From assembly GCF_009765755.1 (NCBI RefSeq), contig NZ_LMUV01000011.1, positions 1,625,444 to 1,689,443 on the forward strand: a stretch of 64,000 nucleotides of DNA, read 5' to 3'. Shown here piece after piece: positions 9,238 through 18,895 of the stretch. The number at the start of each line of letters is the position of its first letter. The stretch's first letter is position 1. The DNA is from Rhodanobacter sp. L36 (GTDB lineage: Bacteria; Pseudomonadota; Gammaproteobacteria; Xanthomonadales; Rhodanobacteraceae). Under the pieces are notes generated by a model. It ran no database searches, was not told the origin of the DNA, and saw nothing but the letters and a program-made list of their open reading frames with translations. A program made the position numbers and the translations under genes.

Positions 9238-9256
9238 GCTGCGTAAAGTGTGAAAG

Positions 9257-9286
9257 AAAAAGCCCGGCGATTGCCGGGCTTTTTTT
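9257..9286 (+). terminator. Rho-independent terminator after the Gly/His protein
   Basis: The stem AGCCCGGC/GCCGGGCT with a GATT loop is flanked by A-runs on the left and seven T on the right. Because A-tracts flank the left side too, it can also serve the convergent gene on the other strand. Confidence 0.92.
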
Positions 9287-9304
9287 GTTCTACTCATCGA
9301 CCAA

Positions 9305-9733
9305 TCAATGCGCTGGCGCGTTCCCGCCTTTGTAGCGCTTGGCATCTGAGGTGAGCTGGTCGAAGCGAGCCTTGTCGATGATGCTCACCGACTGGATGGC
9401 GCACGCGGGCTGACCGCGCGTGTACACCGTTTCTCCGATGCCGCCGCAAATTTTTCCCTGATCGGCCATCGCGTTCGATCGGCTATGAAAAATCAGACCG
9501 GGCGGATGACTCAATTGCGGACACGAGCTCTGCAGCGTCACGAGATACCGCTTGGGTCCGGTACGCACGATGGCGGTGCGATCGCTGACGATGTGCCAGT
9601 CATTGATCTGGCTGGTATCGATGCAATCCGCATTGCGAAGTGGTGCATGAGGAACGGGCCCATCCGAGGCTCTCAGCGCGCTGGCGGTCCCGGTCGACAG
9701 AACAAGCAGCATGGCAATGGCGATGGTTTTCAT
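9305..9733 (-). CDS. Exported DUF6491-like protein
   Basis: This is a 142-residue exported protein. A signal peptide (KTIAIAMLLVLSTGTASA) leads into a small domain with cysteines in NADCIDTSQINDWHIVSD, SSCPQL, GKICGG and PACAI, the pattern of DUF6491 proteins common in xanthomonads. I use the ATG at 9733 because AAGGTG precedes it and the signal peptide begins there; the open frame extends 15 codons further without such support. Function is unknown. It converges on the Gly/His-repeat gene across a shared terminator. Confidence 0.78.
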   Translation of the reverse strand: MKTIAIAMLLVLSTGTASALRASDGPVPHAPLRNADCIDTSQINDWHIVSDRTAIVRTGPKRYLVTLQSSCPQLSHPPGLIFHSRSNAMADQGKICGGIGETVYTRGQPACAIQSVSIIDKARFDQLTSDAKRYKGGNAPAH

Positions 9734-9950
9734 GACGCACCTTACGGGTTGTGTGGACCGATCAATTCGATCACGCAAGCCGCGCCATGACCAGTGCCAC
9801 GGAACGCCACTGAAGTGAATTCATCCGCGCGTCGATATCACAAGATATGAACAGTTAGCCGGTCATGCTTTTGGCTATGTGTGCTTTCCGAATCGCCCCT
9901 CACGTGCTCCAAAAAATTCCCTGCGCGGTCGCGGTGAAGGGGACAGCGTG

Positions 9951-11201
9951 ATGTCCATCGCGCAACATTCGCTGCACGGGCGCATGTCCTCGCTTTTTCG
10001 CCAGGTAAGACAGCGCACGCTGGATTTATGCGCCGGCCTGAGCGCCGAAGACATGCTGGTGCAATCGATGCCCGACGCCAGCCCGGGCAAGTGGCATCTG
10101 GCGCACACCAGTTGGTTCTTCGAACAGTTCGTGCTCGCGCGCAACCCGGCTTATCGCCCGCGCGATGCGGCGTGGTTGTACCTGTTCAACTCGTACTATC
10201 AATCGGTCGGCCCCATGCACGCGCGTCCGCATCGCGGTCTGCTGTCGCGGCCATCGCTCGATGAAGTGCGCGACTACCGGCATTACATCGACGACGCGGT
10301 GAACGAGTTGCTCGCCACCGACGACGATCCGGAATTGGTCGAACTGGTCGAGCTCGGACTGGAACACGAACAGCAGCATCAGGAATTGTTGCTCACCGAC
10401 ATCAAGCACGCGTTCTGGTGCAACCCGCTGCAGCCGTCCTACGGTGCCGCAATTCCTGTATCGACGAATGCTGCGCCGAAGTCCGTCCGCCCGATCAACG
10501 GTCGCGATGGCGTGGTGGAAATCGGTCATCGCGGCGAAGGCTTTGCATTCGACAACGAAACGCCGCGCCATCGCACGTTGTTGCAGCCGCATGCGCTGGC
10601 GGACCGTTTGACGACGAATGCGGAATACATGGCGTTCGTGCGCGAAGGCGGTTACCGCGAACCCGCACTGTGGCTGTCCGATGGATGGGCGACCGTGCAA
10701 CGCGAGGCTTGGGATCGACCAATCTATTGGCAGGACGATCTGCAGAGCGAGTTCACGCTCGCCGGCGTGCGCGATATCCAGCTCGACGAGCCGGTGTGTC
10801 ACCTGAGCTATTTCGAAGCGGACGCGTTCGCACGTTGGGCCAGTGCGCGCCTGCCGACGGAAGCCGAATGGGAATCGGCGGCGCAGGGCATCGAGATCGA
10901 TGGAAATCTTCAGGACGCGCGACGCTGTCATCCACTCGCCGCTGCGAACAACGACGGCTTGCGTCAGATGTATGGCGACGTGTGGGAATGGACGGCATCG
11001 CCCTATGTCAGCTATCCGGGTTTTCGTCCGCTGCCGGGCTCGCTCGGCGAATACAACGGCAAATTCATGAATGGTCAGTGGGTATTGCGCGGCGGTTCCT
11101 GCGTCACGCCGCGACAGCATCTGCGCGCCAGTTATCGCAATTTCTTTCCACCCCAAGCGCGCTGGCAATTTGCCGGCGTGAGACTCGGATACGATCGATG
11201 A
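9951..11201 (+). CDS. egtB: Ergothioneine biosynthesis sulfoxide synthase EgtB
   Basis: EgtB is the non-haem iron enzyme that joins hercynine to a thiol donor by oxidative C-S bond formation. The 416-residue protein has an N-terminal DinB-like half with the iron ligands in GKWHLAHTSW and the HxxxHxE motif EHEQQHQE, then a C-terminal formylglycine-generating-enzyme-like half with GDVWEWTASPY, WVLRGGSCVTP and RASYRNFFPP. A GAAGGGGAC site sits about eight bases before the ATG; a GTG one codon earlier is possible. It overlaps egtD by four bases (ATGA). No egtA, egtC or egtE is in the window. Confidence 0.93.
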   Translation: MSIAQHSLHGRMSSLFRQVRQRTLDLCAGLSAEDMLVQSMPDASPGKWHLAHTSWFFEQFVLARNPAYRPRDAAWLYLFNSYYQSVGPMHARPHRGLLSRPSLDEVRDYRHYIDDAVNELLATDDDPELVELVELGLEHEQQHQELLLTDIKHAFWCNPLQPSYGAAIPVSTNAAPKSVRPINGRDGVVEIGHRGEGFAFDNETPRHRTLLQPHALADRLTTNAEYMAFVREGGYREPALWLSDGWATVQREAWDRPIYWQDDLQSEFTLAGVRDIQLDEPVCHLSYFEADAFARWASARLPTEAEWESAAQGIEIDGNLQDARRCHPLAAANNDGLRQMYGDVWEWTASPYVSYPGFRPLPGSLGEYNGKFMNGQWVLRGGSCVTPRQHLRASYRNFFPPQARWQFAGVRLGYDR

Positions 11202-12184
11202 ACGCTCAAGTTTCCGGCCTCCGCGACGATGATCGCCGGCCACCCGTCAACGAATTGCTCGAAGTGGCGCAGCACGGGCTGGCACTGAAACCCAAGCGCC
11301 TGCCGTCGTGGATGTTCTACGACGAACGCGGCTCGGATCTGTTCGATCTGATCTGCGAGCAGCCGGAGTATTACCTCACGCGCTGCGAGATCGCCTTGAT
11401 GGCGCAGCACGCGGAAAGCATTGCCGACGTGCTCGGCAGTGATGTGCGCTTGGTGGAATATGGCAGCGGCAATGCCCGCAAGACGCGCATGCTGTTGCGG
11501 CATCTGCATGCGCCGGTGGCGTACGTGCCAGTGGAGATTTCGCCGGAACCGTTGCGGCAAAGTGTCGAGCGCTTGTCGCGCGAATTTCCGCAGTTGCCGA
11601 TGCAGCCGTTGTGCGCGGATTTCAGCAAGCCGTTGCGATTCCCGATTTCACCGCGTGCGCCGCGTCGTACCGTGTTGTATTTCCCGGGTTCGACGATCGG
11701 CAATTTCGAGAGTCGCGAGGCCGCCGTGCTGTTGCGCAAGATGCGCAACGAGATGGGCGACGCCGGCGGCATCCTGATCGGCGTGGATCTGAAGAAAGAT
11801 CCGTCGGTGATCGAAGCGGCGTACAACGATGCAGCCGGCGTCACGGCGGAGTTCACGCTCAACATGCTGACTCGCTTGAATCGCGAGATCGGCAGCAATT
11901 TCGATGTGTCCGCTTTTGCGCATCGCGCGCATTACAACCCGATGGCCGGGCGCATCGAAACGCATATCGTCAGTCGTCGCGCGCAGCAGGTGAAGATCGG
12001 CCGCGCCAGCGTTGCGTTCCGCGACGACGAAGCGATCCAGGTCGAATACAGCTGCAAGTATTCGATGGAAGACTTCGCTGCGCTCTCGGCGAAGGCGGGC
12101 CTCGCGGTTCTGCGCGTGTGGACTGATCCCGAGCAGATGTTCAGCGTGCAATATCTTGTGCGCGCCAGTACCGTCGCGCGCTGA
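11198..12184 (+). CDS. egtD: L-histidine N-alpha-methyltransferase EgtD
   Basis: EgtD trimethylates histidine with SAM to give hercynine, the first step of ergothioneine synthesis. It has 328 residues, the usual length. The typical opening is seen in LPSWMFYDERGSDLFDLICEQPEYY; SAM binding is suggested by LVEYGSGNARKTRMLL and YFPGSTIGNF. C-terminal substrate-pocket residues lie in the MEDFAALSAKAGL region. Its ATG overlaps the egtB stop, so the two genes form a coupled operon supplying and consuming hercynine. Confidence 0.94.
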   Translation: MNAQVSGLRDDDRRPPVNELLEVAQHGLALKPKRLPSWMFYDERGSDLFDLICEQPEYYLTRCEIALMAQHAESIADVLGSDVRLVEYGSGNARKTRMLLRHLHAPVAYVPVEISPEPLRQSVERLSREFPQLPMQPLCADFSKPLRFPISPRAPRRTVLYFPGSTIGNFESREAAVLLRKMRNEMGDAGGILIGVDLKKDPSVIEAAYNDAAGVTAEFTLNMLTRLNREIGSNFDVSAFAHRAHYNPMAGRIETHIVSRRAQQVKIGRASVAFRDDEAIQVEYSCKYSMEDFAALSAKAGLAVLRVWTDPEQMFSVQYLVRASTVAR

Positions 12185-12235
12185 TTCGCATCCAGGCAAC
12201 TACGGCGGCAACATTACGTCGTCGCCCTCACGCCA

Positions 12236-13741
12236 TCACCTCGCGTCGTACAGCGCCTTCACGTCGGCGGTCAGTGCGGCCTGACTGTCCTGCCGTGCGT
12301 AGAACATGTGCCCACCGGCGTATTCCTTCACCTGCACGCGGGTCGGGTCGCCCATCGCAGGCATCTGGTCGACGATCAGTACTGATGCCATGAACGGGCA
12401 CGACAGATCGTCCCAGCCGTGCGCGATCAGTATGCGCAAGCCCGGATCGTTTGCCACCGATTCGCGCAGTTGCGATACCGAACCCTGATTTGCGTCATCG
12501 TCCTCGTGCCACATGCGGCTCACGTCGTAGCTCAATGCGTTGTAGCGGGCCTCGACCTTCCAGCCAACCGTCTGCGTGACAAAGTTGACCATCGCGCTGG
12601 TGGTGGGCGCGATGATGCCATTGAGAATCGGGTCGCCTGTTTCCTGATGTGGTGCGAACGGGAACGGATCCCACGCGGTCACGTTCGAGTCGTAGCGGCT
12701 GCCAAGCTTGCCTTCGGCACGATAGACCTCGCGCAGATACGCTTGCGTTTCCAAACGTCCGCCCGAGCGCTTCACGAACAGCGGATCGAGTCCGGTCATT
12801 TCGGTGACTTTGGTCACCACGCGATTGGCAGCTTGCGGATCGGAACGTCCCTTCATCAAATCGGTGGCGTATTCGCCGCGCGTATAGGCGATCACCGAAG
12901 CCATCGCTTCTGGCGTCAAACGATGTTCGCGCTCGAGATGCGCTGCAGCGATCGACGGCAACGTCAGCATCCACGGCAGCGGCGACACGTTCTCGTCGTC
13001 GGATGCCGCTGCATCGAGATACGGCGAAAGCAGCACCACGCCGTTCATCGCGACGCCGAGCTGGGTCTGCAAATAGTCCGTGATGCGCGGCCCGCGAAAG
13101 CCGCCGTAACTTTCACCGGCGAGATACTTGCGCGATGTCATGCGACCGTTCTTCACCAGCCAGTCGTAGACGATGCGCGAGAGATACTTGATGTCGTTGT
13201 CGGTGCTGTAGAACTGTTTTGTCGCTTCCTTGTCGTCCACCACCGCGCGGCTGAAACCGGTACCGACCGGGTCGATGAACACCAGATCGGTGAAGCCCAG
13301 CCACGTGCCCGGATTGTCGTGCAGCGTCGCCGGGTCCGAAGGATGATCACCCTCCACGCCGAAGTTTACTTTCTTCGGGCCGATCGCGCCTAAGTTCAGA
13401 TACACCGACGACGCGCCTGGTCCGCCGTTGACCGCGAACGTTACCGGGCGATCCTTGCCGGGCATCGTGTAGGCGGTGAAAACCACTTCGCCAATCACGT
13501 TGCCCTTGTCGTCGCGTACCGGCAACGAGCCGACCGACGCGGTGTACTTGAGCGTCTTTCCATTGACGGCGATGGATTGCGATACGTGCGCTTCGGCAGG
13601 AAATGCCGGCAGATGAAAACCGGCACTGTTCGCCACTTCCTGCGGCGATTCGGGTTTGTGCTTGTCGGCAGCGAAGGTCGATGTGTCGAAGACGACCAAC
13701 GTGAGCGCAGTCATCAAAACGGTTTGCAGGGTCTTGCGCAC
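12236..13741 (-). CDS. Secreted S10 serine carboxypeptidase
   Basis: This 501-residue exported carboxypeptidase belongs to family S10. It opens with a signal peptide (RKTLQTVLMTALTLVVFDTSTFAA). The catalytic triad is Ser in AGESYGG, Asp in HGWDDLSCP and His in YAGGHMFYAR; the substrate-carboxylate site is NGGPGASSVY. I chose the GTG at 13741 because GAGGAA lies eight bases before it and the signal peptide starts there; the frame runs 26 codons further upstream without support. S10 enzymes are typically acid-active, which fits the acid S53 peptidase elsewhere in the window. Confidence 0.88.
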   Translation of the reverse strand: MRKTLQTVLMTALTLVVFDTSTFAADKHKPESPQEVANSAGFHLPAFPAEAHVSQSIAVNGKTLKYTASVGSLPVRDDKGNVIGEVVFTAYTMPGKDRPVTFAVNGGPGASSVYLNLGAIGPKKVNFGVEGDHPSDPATLHDNPGTWLGFTDLVFIDPVGTGFSRAVVDDKEATKQFYSTDNDIKYLSRIVYDWLVKNGRMTSRKYLAGESYGGFRGPRITDYLQTQLGVAMNGVVLLSPYLDAAASDDENVSPLPWMLTLPSIAAAHLEREHRLTPEAMASVIAYTRGEYATDLMKGRSDPQAANRVVTKVTEMTGLDPLFVKRSGGRLETQAYLREVYRAEGKLGSRYDSNVTAWDPFPFAPHQETGDPILNGIIAPTTSAMVNFVTQTVGWKVEARYNALSYDVSRMWHEDDDANQGSVSQLRESVANDPGLRILIAHGWDDLSCPFMASVLIVDQMPAMGDPTRVQVKEYAGGHMFYARQDSQAALTADVKALYDAR

Positions 13742-13829
13742 GGATCGTTCCTCGCGGGCGAAAAAGCCAAGGTTAACGGGGCGCCTCTCGCAGGGAGCGT
13801 GCATAAAGGCATGGGACATCGCGCTGGCG

Positions 13830-14915
13830 TCAGGCGCCAGGATGTTCGCGGTAGGTCATGCGCAGCAGTTCGTGGAAATGATGCACGGCGTTTTCGCGCA
13901 ACGGGTTCAGCCGCCCGGCTTCGTATGATCCGGAGGCGAGGCCGCGCTGCACGTCTTCGCACATCGTCACGTCTTCCAGCTGCACCTCGTCACTGAAGGC
14001 GAGGTCGCGGACACGTCGCGCCTGACTAGCGTCGCTTGTGTCGGGCGCGTAATAGAAATCGAATTCGACGCGGCAGCGATCCACGCCCAGCGGCAACACG
14101 CGGTTGGTCTGCAATCTTCCCGGCAGGATGTTGAGCATCGCGTTCGGGTAGAGGAAGTAGTACAGCGCTTCGCCGCTGCCGTAGAGATCGTCACCGCTTT
14201 CCAGCGGGCTGAACTGGAACGAATACCACGCGGCCGTCTCGGTGATGTAGCTGCGGTAATCCAGCAGGCTGTTCAATCCCGGATGGATGTGTGGCACGTG
14301 GTAGCCCTCGAGATAGTTGTCGACGTAAACCTTCCAGTTGCATGCCACGTCATAGCTCGCGCGATGATGGAATTCGAAACCGGCAAGCGAACGATCCGGC
14401 CCCAGCCGTGCGTCGATGCCGGCGACGAATTCGTCGAACGGCGGCGCCTCGTGCGTGGCGACGAACACCAGTCCCTGCCACACCTGCACGCGAACTTCCG
14501 GCAGACGAATCGTGGCCGGATCGAAGTCGGGCGTGCGGCCCATTTCAGGCGCGCCGCGCAACACGCCATCAAGTCCGTAGGTCCAGCCGTGATAGCGGCA
14601 ACGCAACGCCGTGGCACCGCGTCCATCGCAGCTCGTAATGGGCCCCGCACGATGGCGGCAGACATTGTGGAATGCGCGGATTGTCTGCTCGTCGCTGCGC
14701 ACGACCAGCAATGGCAAACCCGCGATCGCGGTGACCACGTGATCGCCCACGCCATCGAGTTGCGATCGATGACATACCAGTTGCCAGCTGTGCCCGAACA
14801 CGGCCGCGGCATCCAGCGCCGGCATGCGCGGATCCGTGTAATAGCGCGCGGGCAACGCAAGCGCGTGATCGAGCGGTTGCGATGCGAGCACGTCCGGAGA
14901 AAACAGTTCAGCCAT
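13830..14915 (-). CDS. Rieske non-haem iron oxygenase, alpha subunit
   Basis: This 361-residue oxygenase component has the Rieske 2Fe-2S ligands in CRHRAG and CRYHGWTYG (residues about 85-110). The mononuclear iron ligands are in DNYLEGYHVPHIH, with the distal Asp probably in the acidic C-terminal stretch LAFSDEVQLEDV. Overall it resembles the choline/carnitine/glycine-betaine monooxygenase branch rather than ring-hydroxylating enzymes. No reductase or ferredoxin gene lies nearby, so its electron donor must be encoded elsewhere. Substrate is not assigned. Confidence 0.87.
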   Translation of the reverse strand: MAELFSPDVLASQPLDHALALPARYYTDPRMPALDAAAVFGHSWQLVCHRSQLDGVGDHVVTAIAGLPLLVVRSDEQTIRAFHNVCRHRAGPITSCDGRGATALRCRYHGWTYGLDGVLRGAPEMGRTPDFDPATIRLPEVRVQVWQGLVFVATHEAPPFDEFVAGIDARLGPDRSLAGFEFHHRASYDVACNWKVYVDNYLEGYHVPHIHPGLNSLLDYRSYITETAAWYSFQFSPLESGDDLYGSGEALYYFLYPNAMLNILPGRLQTNRVLPLGVDRCRVEFDFYYAPDTSDASQARRVRDLAFSDEVQLEDVTMCEDVQRGLASGSYEAGRLNPLRENAVHHFHELLRMTYREHPGA

Positions 14916-14990
14916 GGGCCGGCGCCAGTCGTTGCGAATGCCGAAGTATCGAACGCACGGCGTGCGACGGAAAGGCCCGTTGCGGAGAGA

Positions 14991-15416
14991 CTAGTGGACG
15001 CTGACCAGCTCGATGTCGAATACCAGCGGGGAATGTGGTGGCACAAGATCGCCCACGGCACGCGCGCCGTAACCGAGATTTGCCGGTATCAACAGCGTGC
15101 GCTTACCGCCCACGTGCATGCCGCGGACGCCTTTGTCCCAGCCGGCGATGACTTGCCGCTCGCCGACAACAAAGGTGATCGTCTGGCCGTGATCGAACGA
15201 GCTGTCGATCTTCCTTCCGTGGTGATCCTTCGCGTTTTCGTCGTAGAGCCAGCCGGTGTAGTTGAGCTCCACCTGCGAACCTTCACGGGCAACGCTGCCG
15301 CTGCCGATCTGTTGATCGGTCGCCACCAGTTGTGTCAGCCCATCGGCGGCAACGGCGCGCGATGCGCCGGCCATCAGGGCCGTCATGGCGATAAGCGAAA
15401 GAAAAAACTGGCGCAT
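14991..15416 (-). CDS. Exported FKBP-type peptidyl-prolyl isomerase
   Basis: This 141-residue protein has a signal peptide (RQFFLSLIAMTALMAGASRAVAA) and a single FKBP domain. Family residues are visible in VELNYTGWLYDE, KIDSSFDHGQTITFVVG, VIAGWDKGVRGMHVGGKRTLLIP and the C-terminal LVFDIELVSV. It should catalyse prolyl isomerisation in the periplasm. The ATG at 15416 has a GGGA site upstream and starts the signal peptide directly; the frame extends seven codons further. A cytosolic SlyD-type FKBP is encoded separately at 32408. Confidence 0.9.
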   Translation of the reverse strand: MRQFFLSLIAMTALMAGASRAVAADGLTQLVATDQQIGSGSVAREGSQVELNYTGWLYDENAKDHHGRKIDSSFDHGQTITFVVGERQVIAGWDKGVRGMHVGGKRTLLIPANLGYGARAVGDLVPPHSPLVFDIELVSVH

Positions 15417-15498
15417 CCGGATTCCCGCGATCTGCAAAGTCGTTCAAGCAGACGGCGGGACGAAAACATTCGCCCCGCCGCCGGTTCATCGCTATCGA

Positions 15499-16347
15499 TC
15501 AGTGGCCGCGATCGTCTTTCTTGTCACCGGACTTGCCGCCGTTTCCAGCTTTTGCCGGCGGACGATTGCCGCCACCACCTGGACGCTGGCCGGAAGGTCG
15601 ACCCGCAGGCGCTGGACGAGCTCCAGGCGAGGGACGCTGCATCGGAGGACGCTGACTACTACCGCCGGGACGTCCCGCATTGCCGGGATTAGGTCGTGGA
15701 CCTTGACCCGGATTCGGTCTCGGACCCTGGCCCGGATTGGGGCGCTGGCCACCGGGACGCTGTGGCCGGTTGCCCTGCGACGGACGGCCGGGATTTGGCC
15801 GATTGCCCGGTGTCGGGCGAAGCCCTTGTCCTGGTCCGACAGGACCCAAGTGACCGGGACGATTGCCAGGACCTCCCGGCATGCCAGGGCGTCCCGGACG
15901 ACCGGGCCGAACCGGATGCGGCAACGGCCTTGGCGGCGGGCGACGCACGTAAGGCCGGCGATACCACGTGGCGCGCTGACGGTAGAACGGCCGGTTGCGA
16001 TAGTAGTTGTCCCAGTACGTGCCAATCACGAACGAGACGATCGGAATGCCGATCTGCGAACCGTAAGAGGGCAGCAGCACCGACTGGTTCTGGTAGTTGT
16101 ATTCGATGTAGTTGCCGGCCACCCAACCGCGGTTGTTGGCGGAAATCACATCGCACCATTCCCAGCCCTGCGTGCAACCTTGCACGTCGACATCGGAGCC
16201 GGCGGGAACCTGATCGATCAGCGGATAACTCGTGTCGGGGCCGGCACGCATGTTGACGTTGCCGGTGACGTACGCATCCGCCGCGAAGGCAAGGGCGGGT
16301 AGCGCGAAGGACAATGAGGCAAGGCAGTACAAGACCAGACGTTTCAT
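15499..16347 (-). CDS. Exported SH3-domain protein with long Pro/Gly/Arg-rich tail
   Basis: This 282-residue protein has a signal peptide (KRLVLYCLASLSFALPALAFA), then a bacterial SH3 domain (residues about 22-85: AYVTGNVNMRAGPDTSYPLIDQVP, WEWCDVISANNRGWVAGNYIEY). A hydrophobic/aromatic linker leads to a strongly basic tail of some 150 residues made of RPG/NPGQGPR-like repeats, ending in GDKKDDRGH. SH3 domains of this type often bind peptidoglycan, and the tail is expected to be disordered. The ATG at 16347 is supported by GGAGAA upstream. No family name beyond 'SH3 domain-containing' can be given. Confidence 0.82.
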   Translation of the reverse strand: MKRLVLYCLASLSFALPALAFAADAYVTGNVNMRAGPDTSYPLIDQVPAGSDVDVQGCTQGWEWCDVISANNRGWVAGNYIEYNYQNQSVLLPSYGSQIGIPIVSFVIGTYWDNYYRNRPFYRQRATWYRRPYVRRPPPRPLPHPVRPGRPGRPGMPGGPGNRPGHLGPVGPGQGLRPTPGNRPNPGRPSQGNRPQRPGGQRPNPGQGPRPNPGQGPRPNPGNAGRPGGSSQRPPMQRPSPGARPAPAGRPSGQRPGGGGNRPPAKAGNGGKSGDKKDDRGH

Positions 16348-16468
16348 GCATCGTTCTCCAGCGGGTGAAGAAGCCATCGTCCTCACTGCCAGCGCAGTGG
16401 ACCGCGGCATTATGCGCCGCGGTTCGTGATGACGTCGTTCGCTGTCGCCTTTGCCTTGGAAACTGGGG

Positions 16469-17071
<603 letters not shown>

Positions 17072-17095
17072 GATGATCTCCTCAGGTTTCGTGGA

Positions 17096-18817
17096 TCAGC
17101 CGAAGGTGAAGGCGTAAGCCCCCACATCCGGATCAAGGAATTCGATGGTGAACAATCGTTCGCCGCTGCCGCTGGCCTGACGCACGAGTTGATATAGCCG
17201 CTGCGTGGTGACGCTGCCGTTGCCATCGGCGTCGGTGTCCATGCCGTGATCGGCGCCTGGTGGCTTGCCGTCGATGGTCACGCGGAAACGAATCGGCTTG
17301 TTGTCATTGCCCGGCCCCAGCACCAAGTGCAAATCGCGACCGCGGAAGCGGTACACAATGCGGCCGCCGGCTTTTTCCAGCTGCGCGTTTTCGGCGTGCA
17401 CATTCCAGTGACCATCGAGCGACCACTGATTGGCGACCATCGCGGCTGGCGCGTGGTAGTCGATCGCGTCGTTGCGCTCGACTTTGGTGCCGACGTAATT
17501 CTGCGCACGGGCGTAGCCGACGTAGGTTTCCGGCGAACGCGTGGCGTCGTTCGATGCGGCGGCTTCCACGCCTTGATCGGCAGCGCCGACATAACCGCCC
17601 GGCAGGTTTTTCTGCCCGGCCTCGGTCAGCAGTTGGCGGATCACGTCCTCGCTATGTTGATAGTCGCCTTCGCCGTAATGATGGCTGCGGATATCGCCCT
17701 TCGTGTCGATGAAGTAATGCGCCGGCCAGTACTGATTGTTGAAGCCTTGCCAGATCGCATAGTCGTTATCGAGCGCGACCGGATAATCGACGCCCAGATC
17801 CTTCACCGCCTTGATCACGTTGGCCGGCTCTTTTTCGAACGCGAACTCCGGCGCGTGCACGCCGATCACCACCAGGCCGTGATCCTTGTACTTGTCGGCC
17901 CAGCCGCGCACATACGGCAGCGAGCGCAGGCAATTGATGCAGGAGTAAGTCCAGAAATCGACCAGCACCACCTTGCCGTTTAACGACTCGCGCGTCAGCG
18001 GCGCGCTGTTGATCCACTGCGTGGCGCCGGCAAGCGACGGGATGTGTCCTTCCACCGGCAACGGCGCGCCGGCCTTCAGCACCGGCTCGGGTTTCGGCGG
18101 CGGACGCACGGCGTTGATGAGCTTTTGTTCGATGCTGCCGGTGCTTGCCAGCGACACGCGCGTGAGCACACCGGTGTCGAGGCCCAGCGCGATGGCAACC
18201 ACGCCAGCGAGCACCAGCACGCCGAGCGTGCGACGCACCCATTCGCCTGCACCCAGCGAGCGTTTCATCAGGCCGAACACCTTGCCGCCGATCAGCAGGG
18301 CGAGACCGAGCGAAGTGGCAGCGCCGGCGGCGTACGACAGCAGCAACACGGTGGTTTGCACGCTGGCGCCATTCAACGCCGCACCGGTGAGCAGCAAGCC
18401 GAGAATCGGCCCCGCGCATGGCGCCCACAACAGGCCGGTGGCGACACCGAGGCCGACCGCACCCCAGACTGATTCGCCTTCGCCCGCGGAGCGCTGCGAC
18501 AGGCGATTGCCCAGTGCGACGAATGGACGGCTGATCCATTCCGCCAGATGCGTCGACAGCAAGGTGAGCCCGAGGAAGGCCAGTACCACCATCGCCACGT
18601 AGCGGCCGTACTGATTTGCGTGCACCGCCCAGCCGCCGCCGAGTGCAGCCAGCGTGGCGACGCCGGCGAAGGTCACCGCCATGCCCAGCAGCATCGGCAG
18701 GCCGTTGCGCATGAAGGGCCGGTCGGAGCGGGCGAACACGAACGGCAGTACCGGCAGGATGCAGGGACTGAGGATGGTGAGCACACCACCGAGATAGGCA
18801 AGGATCAGCACGAGCAT
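17096..18817 (-). CDS. dipZ: DipZ-type thiol-disulfide transporter (CcdA-like membrane domain + thioredoxin domain)
   Basis: This 573-residue protein carries electrons across the inner membrane to periplasmic thiol targets. Residues 1-215 are a CcdA/DsbD-like membrane domain with the paired cysteines in TILSPCILPVLPF and LLWAPCAGPILG. Next comes a periplasmic thioredoxin-like domain with active site WTYSCINCLRSLPY, then a beta-rich C-terminal domain (about 440-573, ending LDPDVGAYAFTFG) typical of DipZ proteins. It leads the dipZ-msrB operon. A GTAACC-N16-CGAA promoter lies about 31 bases upstream, matching the one before the divergent sigma factor. Confidence 0.92.
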   Translation of the reverse strand: MLVLILAYLGGVLTILSPCILPVLPFVFARSDRPFMRNGLPMLLGMAVTFAGVATLAALGGGWAVHANQYGRYVAMVVLAFLGLTLLSTHLAEWISRPFVALGNRLSQRSAGEGESVWGAVGLGVATGLLWAPCAGPILGLLLTGAALNGASVQTTVLLLSYAAGAATSLGLALLIGGKVFGLMKRSLGAGEWVRRTLGVLVLAGVVAIALGLDTGVLTRVSLASTGSIEQKLINAVRPPPKPEPVLKAGAPLPVEGHIPSLAGATQWINSAPLTRESLNGKVVLVDFWTYSCINCLRSLPYVRGWADKYKDHGLVVIGVHAPEFAFEKEPANVIKAVKDLGVDYPVALDNDYAIWQGFNNQYWPAHYFIDTKGDIRSHHYGEGDYQHSEDVIRQLLTEAGQKNLPGGYVGAADQGVEAAASNDATRSPETYVGYARAQNYVGTKVERNDAIDYHAPAAMVANQWSLDGHWNVHAENAQLEKAGGRIVYRFRGRDLHLVLGPGNDNKPIRFRVTIDGKPPGADHGMDTDADGNGSVTTQRLYQLVRQASGSGERLFTIEFLDPDVGAYAFTFG

Positions 18818-18847
18818 GACGATGTTCCGTGAGGGTTTGCGAGGTTA

Positions 18848-18873
18848 TTCGTCGCCGCATGCGCGCCGGTTAC
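18848..18873 (-). promoter_or_regulatory. Sigma-F-type ECF promoter for dipZ-msrB
   Basis: On the minus strand the -35 element GTAACC (18873-18868) and the -10 element CGAA (18851-18848) are separated by exactly 16 bases. As I recall it, this is the published consensus for Caulobacter SigF, whose anti-sigma is NrsF. The predicted transcript would start near 18841, about 24 bases before the dipZ ATG. Confidence 0.82.
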
Positions 18874-18895
18874 GTTCGCATGTTGCATTTACGAC

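Noticed and set aside
10026..11243. About 405-codon frame antisense to egtB
   Set aside because: Same GC-bias shadow; egtB on the plus strand has full catalytic motifs.
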